A DNA stretch of 64,000 nt from an uncultured Aeriscardovia sp. (GTDB lineage: Bacteria > Actinomycetota > Actinomycetes > Actinomycetales > Bifidobacteriaceae), in contig CAIFES010000003.1 of the NCBI GenBank assembly GCA_903789535.1, positions 1 through 64,000 of the forward strand, given 5' to 3'. A program made the position numbers and the translations under genes. Position 1 is the first letter of the stretch. Each line of letters opens with the position of its first letter. Shown here piece after piece: positions 16,044 to 22,616 of the stretch. The notes beneath the pieces are model-generated. The model saw only the letters and a program-made list of their open reading frames with translations, did no database searches and was not told where the DNA came from.

Positions 16044-19000
16044 GTGTTCCCCGCGCATGCGGGGATGATCCTAAGGAGGATTCACATGGCTATTACAAGT
16101 GGCTGTGTTCCCCGCGCATGCGGGGATGATCCCACGATGTTGAGGAGCGCTTGAGCTGTTTTAAAGTGTTCCCCGCGCATGCGGGGATGATCCGGCGGAA
16201 AGTTCGCGTCCGGCGCAGGAAAAGAGGTGTTCCCCGCGCATGCGGGGATGATCCTGCTACGACAACTTCCATGACGCAACCGACATCGTGTTCCCCGCGC
16301 ATGCGGGGATGATCCGCATCACAAAGCGTCATCCGCGGATACTACGCGGTGTTCCCCGCGCATGCGGGGATGATCCCTTGAGCGCATACCGGTCGAAGTA
16401 GGTCATCTGGTGTTCCCCGCGCATGCGGGGATGATCCCACCAAAACCAACGCCACGACCAGCACGTTCACGTGTTCCCCGCGCATGCGGGGATGATCCTG
16501 ACAACGACGTGTACACCGTTCTCCACTGGGGGTGTTCCCCGCGCATGCGGGGATGATCCCTCGTCGAGATTGTTGGTGGTGGTGTTGTTTTTGTGTTCCC
16601 CGCGCATGCGGGGATGATCCCATCACCACGATCATGGATAACGGCAGCAAGACGTGTTCCCCGCGCATGCGGGGATGATCCTGTACAAGCTCAACACCAA
16701 GCCAAACAGGTACGGTGTTCCCCGCGCATGCGGGGATGATCCCAACAAAGGAGCAGATACTATGGCCACAAAACAGTGTTCCCCGCGCATGCGGGGATGA
16801 TCCCAACAAACAAGGAGCAGACATGGCAACAAAACAGTGTTCCCCGCGCATGCGGGGATGATCCCCAGACAGCAGTCGACCACTACACCGAATGGGAGTG
16901 TTCCCCGCGCATGCGGGGATGATCCCTGTACTGCCATGCGGCAGCGAAAGCCCACGGAGTGTTCCCCGCGCATGCGGGGATGATCCTACTGACCCCTCAG
17001 CCCTACTGCCGCAAGGATAGTGTTCCCCGCGCATGCGGGGATGATCCGTCATCTACTTCCTCACGGGCGTGATGATAGAGGTGTTCCCCGCGCATGCGGG
17101 GATGATCCGCGAAGGAGCTGATGAAATGACCTCACGCAAAAGTGTTCCCCGCGCATGCGGGGATGATCCGTTTTCCGGCGTGTCGTGATAACGGTTCTCA
17201 TTGTGTTCCCCGCGCATGCGGGGATGATCCGCGACGCCATGCAAGCAAGCTATAGAAGAGCAGGTGTTCCCCGCGCATGCGGGGATGATCCTTATGAGAC
17301 GGTTTTAAGCAACAGGGACTGAGAGTGTTCCCCGCGCATGCGGGGATGATCCTTGGGTAGCCGAAAACTACCACAGAGACGGGAAGTGTTCCCCGCGCAT
17401 GCGGGGATGATCCGACGGCCTGCGCCGCGCCGGAGACCGCGCCGAAGTGTTCCCCGCGCATGCGGGGATGATCCCTTCAATGTGTTGGCGAACTGTTGGG
17501 CCGAGTCGTGTTCCCCGCGCATGCGGGGATGATCCTAGCCGCCGGTCGAATCTTGACCGCGTGTGATGGTGTTCCCCGCGCATGCGGGGATGATCCCGCT
17601 ATCCATTCGTCGGCGATGCGCGGGTGATGGTGTTCCCCGCGCATGCGGGGATGATCCCTTCGAGGTGCCATTGACCACCATCGGCGGAACGTGTTCCCCG
17701 CGCATGCGGGGATGATCCCGAGCGGCCGCCTATTCCGGGGATCCAGTCAGGGTGTTCCCCGCGCATGCGGGGATGATCCCCCTTCCGCATGGACAACCAC
17801 ACGCCTATACGGGTGTTCCCCGCGCATGCGGGGATGATCCCGGATCGATCTCGCTGCACGCGATAGCCTTGAAGTGTTCCCCGCGCATGCGGGGATGATC
17901 CGTCGTCGACATTGTTCTGCATCTGCTTGATACGGTGTTCCCCGCGCATGCGGGGATGATCCTCTCGCGCCCGTTCTTCACGCGGCGTGACGGCAGTGTT
18001 CCCCGCGCATGCGGGGATGATCCGAATCCTTTGATTTTCCCTGGCATGTCGACGAAGTGTTCCCCGCGCATGCGGGGATGATCCCTCCCGGCCAGACCAC
18101 GCGACGGTAGCATACCCGTGTTCTCCGCGCATGCGGGGATGATCCCAACGCTGACACGGGCGAGGATCAGGTGTTCTGGTGTTCCCCGCGCATGCGGGGA
18201 TGATCCCCGTGTCGGCATTCCAGTGGGTGGTCGCCTCTGGTGTTCCCCGCGCATGCGGGGATGATGCCGTACCGGCGTGCCGACCGTGATCCCGTCGACC
18301 GTGTTCCCCGCGCATGCGGGGATGATCCCCGTTCGTGACCGGATCCAAATCCGGTTTCAATGTGTTCCCCGCGTATGCGGGGATGATCCCAGACCAACCG
18401 ACAGAAGGAAAGACCATGACCAGTGTTCCCCGCGTATGCGGGGATGATCCGCCGGTCATGACCGGGAAGACGCTTACCTTGAGGTGTTCCTCGCATTAGC
18501 GGGGATGATCCCAAGGACCCGAATAACCCGGACGGCCCGGGCTCGTGTTCCCCGCGTATGCGGGGATGATCCCCCGTGGGGCAACGAGCCGCAGAGGAGC
18601 GCCCGGTGTTCCCCGCGCATGTGGGGATGATCCGGCGCTCAAGGATACGCCCGTGTTCTCGATGCGGTGTTCCCCGCGTATGCGGGGATGATCCCAGGGC
18701 GATACCCCGCTTGTAAGGGGCAAGAGCGTGTTCCCCGCGCATGCGGGGATGATCCCGCCGCGAACAACCCGCTCATCATCTTCATGGGGTGTTCCCCGCG
18801 CATGCGGGGATGATCCGGTCGTTTTCGCCGGGCGTGAGATCGCCTGGCGGTGTTCCCCGCGCATGCGGGGATGATCCGTCCCGACGCCATCGCCTTCAAA
18901 GGCATGTCCAGTGTTTTTTCCCCCCCGCATGCGGGGATGATCCCGGGGTCACCGTCAATCTCACGCACCAATGTCAGTGTTCCCCGCGTATGCGGGGATG

Positions 19001-19127
19001 ATCCGGTCGTACAGCAGATGCTCGGCTACATCTCGGCGTGTTCTCTGCATATGTGGGGATGATCCCGCCCTCGCACGTCAGCCCGACAGCCTCGTCCTGT
19101 GTTCTCCGCATTAGCGGGGATGATCCC

Positions 19128-19229
19128 GTGAATCCGACAGATTGGATTCAGACGGCCTGTGCCGTCGCGGTAGCCATCATTACAGTCCTTGACTACCTCG
19201 ACAGGCACAAGCCAAAACACCGGAAGTAA
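19128..19229 (+). CDS. possible small membrane peptide in the array insertion
   Basis: Starting at GTG 19128, immediately after the repeat, the frame encodes 33 residues: NPTDWIQTACAVAVAIITVL, then a basic tail (RHKPKHRK). It looks like a single-pass membrane peptide or a holin-like fragment. The true start may have lain upstream in the source genome and been replaced by the repeat. Expression would need transcription through the array. Confidence 0.35.
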   Translation: MNPTDWIQTACAVAVAIITVLDYLDRHKPKHRK

Positions 19230-19247
19230 GTGATTAATTAATCAACC

Positions 19248-19273
19248 GGGGCGAGGCCGCAAGGCCCCGCCCC
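19248..19273 (+). terminator. GNRA-capped hairpin between the two insertion ORFs
   Basis: GGGGCG and GGCC pair with GGCC and CGCCCC around a GCAA tetraloop, with one A/C mismatch in the stem. The T-run after it is weak (TCTATCCTAT). It could be a phage terminator or a processing structure; if active it would also stop crRNA transcription before the last two repeats. Confidence 0.45.
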
Positions 19274-19300
19274 TCTATCCTATCCGAAAGAAGGGCGACT

Positions 19301-19456
19301 ATGAAGCACACGACATGCATGGCGCTCGCAGGTTTCTGCACGATCATGGCAGGACTGGGCGCAGGACGCGGCAATGCCGTCCTCGCCATCATATGGATGG
19401 CGGCGGCGGGCTGCTGCCTTCTCGACGCGTTCGGCGCTCGCAAGGAGCGTCAGTGA
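19301..19456 (+). CDS. small membrane protein in the array insertion
   Basis: A 51-residue ORF with ATG at 19301 and a plausible ribosome binding site (GAAAGAAGGGCG). It has two short hydrophobic stretches, roughly residues 7-20 and 25-42 (AVLAIIWMAAAGCCLL), and a charged C-terminus. No family is recognised. The proper start signals and size suggest an intact tiny gene, most likely of phage or plasmid origin. Confidence 0.45.
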   Translation: MKHTTCMALAGFCTIMAGLGAGRGNAVLAIIWMAAAGCCLLDAFGARKERQ

Positions 19457-19712
19457 TAGCGCGACGGTATCGTGTTCCCCGTGCATGCGGGGATGATCTG
19501 ATGCCGGGGACGTTCTCGAGCAGGAAGAAGCAGTGTTCCCCGCGTAAGCGGAGATGATCCCAGACAGTACTTCGGAATACGGTTCCACCACATCTGGTCT
19601 TCGTACAGGGGTGTGATTTCCCATGATCTGCGACCGCTGGTGTCTTCTTTGTCTGGCGCCTGATTCCCGTTATTCGCTCTCGATAACCCGTTGCTTGCCC
19701 GTATTTAACGTG

Positions 19713-20312
19713 TCATGCGTTGTTTTCCTTGGCGTACAGCCGCCGCAGTGCGCGTCGCAGCAAGACTTCCTCTGCCGAATCCGAGATTTTCAGAAGTGTC
19801 GCCAGCGCTTCGATATTGCCGGCGGCCTCTGTGGCGATCAGCGTCCGATCGTGACGCGGGTAATCGAGGTATTGGCGATGCTGGGCAGCGAGCAACTGGA
19901 GAAAGAGACGGGTGGATCGTCCGTTGCCCTCGCGGAAGGGGTGGAGATAATTCAGCGCATCCAGCAGCCGTGCGTAGTCCAGAGCGGTCAGTTTCTCTTT
20001 TGGCAGTTTGCTGATCAGCGTGTCGCAATAGTGCCGTCCGTCGTCGATCTTTTCAGACAGCATGAATTGCGTGTCGCCTTTTGCCAGTTCGTAGTCCCTG
20101 ATTGTTCCTGCCCAATCGTAAAGGGAGCCGAAAAGAAATAGATGGATCTGCACCAACTGCTTGGTCGAATTAATGCGGACGGGATGTTCAAGCAGATAGA
20201 TCGAGCGACGGGCGGTGAGCAGATGCTCGTATCGGGCGAGCTGCGCCGCGTCGGTGATGCCGAGCCTGTTGCGCAAAGTGCCGTTGGGATAGGTGTCGTC
20301 GCTGTTGTTCAT
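19713..20312 (-). CDS. Fic-domain protein, probable toxin of a TA pair
   Basis: A 199-residue Fic protein; the family transfers AMP or related groups from nucleotides onto target hydroxyls. The core motif HPFREGNGRSTR (residues about 123-134) holds the catalytic histidine and the GNGR nucleotide loop. No inhibitory helix with the S/T-x-x-x-E-G/N motif is evident in the protein itself, so control in trans is likely. Upstream on the same strand lies an HTH protein whose C-terminus resembles a Fic antitoxin, separated by 135 bp. The pair follows the old end of CRISPR array 2. The ATG at 20312 was chosen as the first in frame. Confidence 0.85.
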   Translation of the reverse strand: MNNSDDTYPNGTLRNRLGITDAAQLARYEHLLTARRSIYLLEHPVRINSTKQLVQIHLFLFGSLYDWAGTIRDYELAKGDTQFMLSEKIDDGRHYCDTLISKLPKEKLTALDYARLLDALNYLHPFREGNGRSTRLFLQLLAAQHRQYLDYPRHDRTLIATEAAGNIEALATLLKISDSAEEVLLRRALRRLYAKENNA

Positions 20313-20447
20313 GTCAGTTTTCGCTATATAGCCGAAAGTTTCGTTGGGAAGGGCTTTTTAATCACATCTGCTTGAAGATGGGGTGTCACGCGTGCATCAA
20401 GATGATGCAGAGAGAGGGGAGCCGGATGGTTGAAAACGTTCGGCAGA

Positions 20448-20897
20448 TCAGCGATCTGTCGGCTTGCTTTTGACAGTATTGTTTTGCGTGGTGAAAATAC
20501 GACGATAATCGGCAGCGATCTCCGGATCTGGGTTACGGGCGGCGTCAACGAGGCGGAGGATGTCCTCGCGCGAAGGCTGCCATCCTTCCAGCTCTTCATT
20601 GATGACCGCGAATTTGACCGTGCGATACTCGGCCATATCGGTAATATGGACACCTTGGATGGTCTGGGTCCCGTCGTCGATGTCGAGTTTGTAGCTGTCG
20701 TGCTGCAGCAGGATCAGCAGATCCGAGGGGCGCATATGAAGCCCCTTCGCGGCACCATTGAGAATCTTTATGCTCCACGATTGGACGGGACGGTCGAACG
20801 CGGAGGAGAGGGTGCTTGTCGTGATGCCGCTCGCATCGCTTATCTGGGAGAGGGTCAGATGGTTGCGCTCAAGAATGGATTTGATCGGTTCTTGCAT
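20448..20897 (-). CDS. HTH regulator with Fic-antitoxin-like C-terminus
   Basis: A 149-residue protein with an N-terminal helix-turn-helix (ILERNHLTLSQISDASGITTSTLSSAF, residues about 8-34). Its C-terminal stretch FAVINEELEGWQPSREDILRLV resembles the inhibitory helix of Fic antitoxins, with LEG followed by a second helix. The usual serine or threonine four residues before the glutamate is an asparagine here, so inhibition by this helix is inferred only. GGATGG precedes the ATG at 20897. A perfect 10-bp inverted repeat sits 22 bp upstream and is a good autoregulatory operator. It is the first gene of an operon with the Fic gene. Confidence 0.75.
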   Translation of the reverse strand: MQEPIKSILERNHLTLSQISDASGITTSTLSSAFDRPVQSWSIKILNGAAKGLHMRPSDLLILLQHDSYKLDIDDGTQTIQGVHITDMAEYRTVKFAVINEELEGWQPSREDILRLVDAARNPDPEIAADYRRIFTTQNNTVKSKPTDR

Positions 20898-20918
20898 GTC
20901 GCCATCCTTTCTGCGTTG

Positions 20919-20950
20919 ATGGATATACGAAATAACGAATGTATATCCAT
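20919..20950. promoter_or_regulatory. inverted-repeat operator of the HTH-Fic operon
   Basis: ATGGATATAC (20919-20928) and GTATATCCAT (20941-20950) form a perfect 10-bp inverted repeat around a 12-bp centre. It lies 22-53 bp upstream of the HTH start codon, where a promoter is expected. A further half-site, ATGGATATACGAA, occurs at 21103-21115. Confidence 0.7.
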
Positions 20951-21102
20951 TATATCGGATTACGGCGCAATCGACGACTGCCGTGATCGAACGTGCTGTT
21001 GCGATAGAGGGACTCTGTATCTGTCCGCTCTAGATTGATCCGATTTCGTGCAGAGTGAGCGGGATGGTTGGGTGCAGTTTTGTGTATTGGTGTGCGATGT
21101 TC

Positions 21103-21112
21103 ATGGATATAC
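21103..21112. promoter_or_regulatory. extra half-site of the HTH operator
   Basis: ATGGATATAC followed by GAA repeats the left arm and part of the centre of the operator at 20919-20950. It lies about 75 bp before the putative promoter of the second crRNA-like gene, so the HTH protein might influence both. Confidence 0.4.
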
Positions 21113-21177
21113 GAATTGTTATTGCTGTTCCGGTTTTTTCAGTGCAATTCGTGTGCGCTCGGCAATGCGTTTGAGTG

Positions 21178-21186
21178 TGCGATAAT
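21178..21186 (+). promoter_or_regulatory. extended -10 promoter of the crRNA-like antitoxin gene
   Basis: TGCGATAAT is a strong extended -10 (TG, one base, GATAAT). Transcription would begin near 21193, about 22 nt before the first pseudo-repeat. It parallels TGGGATAGT upstream of creR1. Confidence 0.55.
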
Positions 21187-21192
21187 AAATAA

Positions 21193-21290
21193 GACGGTAT
21201 CTTCCGCTGTACTGTCAGTTCCCTGAAATTTAGGGATGATCCGATGGAAAGTCTGAGGGCGGATTGATCCCCGCGATTTAGCGGGGTTGC
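21193..21290 (+). ncRNA. crRNA-like antitoxin RNA (CreA-like)
   Basis: The second mini-array outside the CRISPRs. The first pseudo-repeat (21215-21242) keeps the ATGATCC handle and a TCCCT/AGGGA stem, and shares GTCA-N2-TCCCTGAAAT with creR1. The spacer (21243-21263) is 21 nt, exactly as in creR1, and shares the internal AGTCT and the terminal GGCGGA with it; the first seven bases differ. The second pseudo-repeat keeps a perfect CCCCGC-GATTTA-GCGGGG hairpin but not the handle. The spacer matches the reverse strand at 21398-21408 beside an AA PAM, over the putative promoter of a 37-aa peptide gene. I infer a Cascade-dependent repressor RNA. Transcript ends are estimates. Confidence 0.8.
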
Positions 21291-21301
21291 GGACTTCCAT
21301 T

Positions 21302-21336
21302 ATTTTCCAAATTTTATTGATTTTCCAATTTTATTG
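21302..21336. repeat. AT-rich direct repeat upstream of the peptide promoter
   Basis: ATTTTCCAAATTTTATTG (21302-21319) is followed at once by ATTTTCCAATTTTATTG (21320-21336), one A shorter. The surrounding 60 bp are far richer in A and T than the rest of the window. It may act as an UP-like element or a protein site for the downstream promoter. Confidence 0.6.
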
Positions 21337-21393
21337 TCTTTTTGTTGGCGACGGCGTAGATGAATAATTTCATGTCTTGTATGAATTGCCTTC

Positions 21394-21413
21394 ATGTAGA
21401 CTGTCCATGTTGG
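21394..21413 (-). promoter_or_regulatory. operator targeted by the CreA-like RNA
   Basis: On the reverse strand the site reads CCAA, C, ATGGA, C, AGTCT. With AA (21411-21410) as PAM, the spacer matches positions 2-6 (ATGGA) and 8-12 (AGTCT), mismatches at positions 1 and 7, and diverges from 13 on. This is the same pattern as creR1 and its target. The + strand, ATGTAGACTGTCCATGTTGG, shares ATGTAGACT-N7-TTGG with the cas8e operator. The -35 region of the promoter whose -10 lies at 21421-21426 falls inside it. Confidence 0.75.
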
Positions 21414-21420
21414 CTGGATG

Positions 21421-21426
21421 TATATT
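21421..21426 (+). promoter_or_regulatory. putative -10 of the 37-aa peptide gene
   Basis: TATATT differs from TATAAT at one base. A start near 21433 would leave a short leader with GGAGG at 21441-21445 before the ATG at 21451. The -35 region falls inside the operator. Confidence 0.5.
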
Positions 21427-21450
21427 TGAGTCAGGATACAGGAGGCATAC

Positions 21451-21564
21451 ATGATTCATCTTACTGAACTGGTGAAGGCTTTTGGGCAATTAGGAGTGGA
21501 TTGGGGTCTCTTTCTTCTCTGCCTAATTGTCTTGGTGAGCAAGCTGAGAAAGCCCAAAAACTGA
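21451..21564 (+). CDS. 37-aa membrane peptide, putative Cascade-repressed toxin (CreT-like)
   Basis: A 37-residue ORF with a strong ribosome binding site (GGAGG, 5 bases before the ATG). Residues about 17-32 (DWGLFLLCLIVLVSKL) form one hydrophobic segment and the C-terminus is basic (KLRKPKN), the build of small membrane-active toxins such as those of type I TA systems. No sequence family is recognised. Its putative promoter overlaps a site matched by the adjacent crRNA-like RNA, in the same way that creR1 matches the cas8e promoter. By analogy with CreTA modules, I infer that Cascade plus the RNA keeps the gene silent and that loss of Cascade derepresses it. Toxicity is not shown by the sequence. 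Confidence 0.65.
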   Translation: MIHLTELVKAFGQLGVDWGLFLLCLIVLVSKLRKPKN

Positions 21565-21868
21565 CGCATGACGGGGATACCTTGGGGAACTACCTGGAAC
21601 AACAGGACGGAATCTGGACATGCTATTCGCGTTTCGTATTTCTAAGCATGCGGTACTTACGGATGAGGCGCGGATCATCCGTATGGGTGATGTGCGGCAA
21701 CGGTGCTGCGCGTTAGTGTCTTTTGTGACAGATCCCCACAGTGGCCGCACCGGACAGATACGTAACAGATACAACGGATGCACCAACAGATGCATCGGGC
21801 CGATGGGCGCCGCAGGGAACAGAAACCGGAAAAACAACGAATCGGAAAACGGAGAAAAGGAGACCATT
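21565..21868. other. intergenic region after the 37-aa peptide gene
   Basis: No convincing gene or terminator is seen. A 25-codon frame starting at 21568 lacks support. The stretch may carry the 3' end of the peptide transcript and the promoter for the small ORF at 21869. Confidence 0.4.
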
Positions 21869-22018
21869 ATGAGCAAGAAAGCAACGGTGTGGATCGCGAT
21901 CGGCACGTTCCTCCTCGGCATCGCCTGCGGTGTGACGCCGATGGCAGCGCAGTATCACAAGCTCGACCAGAACTTTGTCACGATGTCCCGCACATGCAAC
22001 GCCAAGAACAACGACTGA
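21869..22018 (+). CDS. small single-pass membrane protein
   Basis: A 49-residue ORF with ATG at 21869 and a good ribosome binding site (GGAGAAAAGGAG). One hydrophobic segment (VWIAIGTFLLGIACGVTPMA, residues 7-26) is followed by a polar tail. No family is recognised. It lies 300 bp after the putative toxin and 110 bp before a strong terminator, so it may end the same unit or be an independent small gene. Confidence 0.5.
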   Translation: MSKKATVWIAIGTFLLGIACGVTPMAAQYHKLDQNFVTMSRTCNAKNND

Positions 22019-22126
22019 GCTGACGGGCTAGACGCGACAGACGAGAAACGCCTCTCCTCCAACGCTTCATCATCAACGAGGGGCATCCCAGTCTCACGTT
22101 TCAGTATCATTCATCATCAACGGGAA

Positions 22127-22157
22127 AGCCGGTTGGGAAATACCCCAGCCGGTTTTT
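22127..22157 (+). terminator. intrinsic terminator after the small ORFs
   Basis: AGCCGGTTGGG (from 22127) pairs with CCCAGCCGGTT including two G-U pairs, with a 6-nt loop, and is followed by a run of T (22153-22157). It reads on the + strand and would end the transcript of the 49-aa gene. Confidence 0.8.
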
Positions 22158-22616
22158 CTGTGTTGTGGCGGTGCGGCGGGATGTGGCGGCGTCGTGGCGA
22201 TGTGACGGGATTGCTGTTGTGGGTCGATAATGGCGTGTTCTGGGCGTTTTCTTCGAATTTTCCGGGCGATATGGTTTTCCCAAACACTTCTTTCGTCAAT
22301 TTTTCAGTGGTTTTCTCTTCGTTTTTGATGCCGATCGTCTCATCGTTTTTCGATTTATTGCTGGATTGATGAGCGATTTTCGGATCGGCGTGAGGCTGAT
22401 CCGGGGTATGACTGAGGCCAATCGAAGCGGATGATCCGACCAAGAGGGCTGCTTGATGCGCCTGTGCCGGATACGCCTCGTCCTCAGCACGATGACGGGT
22501 AGAGTGCAAAGAGGAACTGTGACAGTCGGCACTGACTGGACGGGTGTGCCGTGCAGGCCGACGGTGACCAGACGGGACGACTCGATCGAACGCCGGCTTG
22601 GCGGAAAGGCGGGGCC
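22158..22616. other. gene-free stretch before the LOG-family gene
   Basis: About 460 bp without a supported gene. A reverse-strand frame of 130 codons (22117-22509) has composition unlike a real protein and runs into the terminator. The promoter of the LOG-family gene is presumably near its right end. Confidence 0.45.

Larger units (their letters stand above)
19127..19471 (+). other. 345-bp non-CRISPR segment inside array 2, phage-like
   Basis: Precisely between two repeats lies a segment about ten times the length of a spacer. It contains two small same-strand ORFs (19128-19229 and 19301-19456), each with a hydrophobic stretch, separated by a GNRA-loop hairpin (19248-19273). This compact layout resembles a piece of phage or plasmid genome. 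Its first and last 33 bp are not duplicates of each other, which argues against simple recombination through a shared spacer. It may be an aberrant acquisition or a remnant of an insertion. Confidence 0.7.
16044..19560 (+). CRISPR. type I-E CRISPR array 2, 53 repeats, interrupted
   Basis: Fifty-one repeats run from 16044 to 19126 with the 61-bp period, and two more follow at 19472-19499 and 19533-19560 after a 345-bp insertion. The repeat has the same stem and ATGATCC end as array 1, but the loop reads GCAT instead of GCAA. Repeats are almost uniform to about 18330, then variants such as GCGTATGC appear, placing the old end on the right. Repeat 48 (18911-18943) is expanded to 33 nt by extra T and C bases. 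Two neighbouring spacers (16743-16775 and 16804-16836) are clear homologues of each other. Confidence 0.97.

Noticed and set aside
21295-21300. A different match of the CreA-like seed (TTCCAT, reverse ATGGAA) right after the RNA
   Set aside because: Only six bases match and the preceding bases are AT-A rather than AA; the site at 21398-21411 matches 10 of 11 with the same pattern as creR1.
21620-22018. A 132-codon forward frame containing the 49-aa ORF
   Set aside because: The upstream part lacks a start signal; the strong ribosome binding site is at the internal ATG at 21869.
22428-22437. GCGGATGATCC near 22430, resembling a repeat end, as a third crRNA-like unit
   Set aside because: No hairpin precedes it and no second repeat follows.
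22117-22509. A 130-codon reverse frame before the LOG-family gene
   Set aside because: It overlaps an intrinsic terminator on the other strand and its composition is unlike a folded protein.
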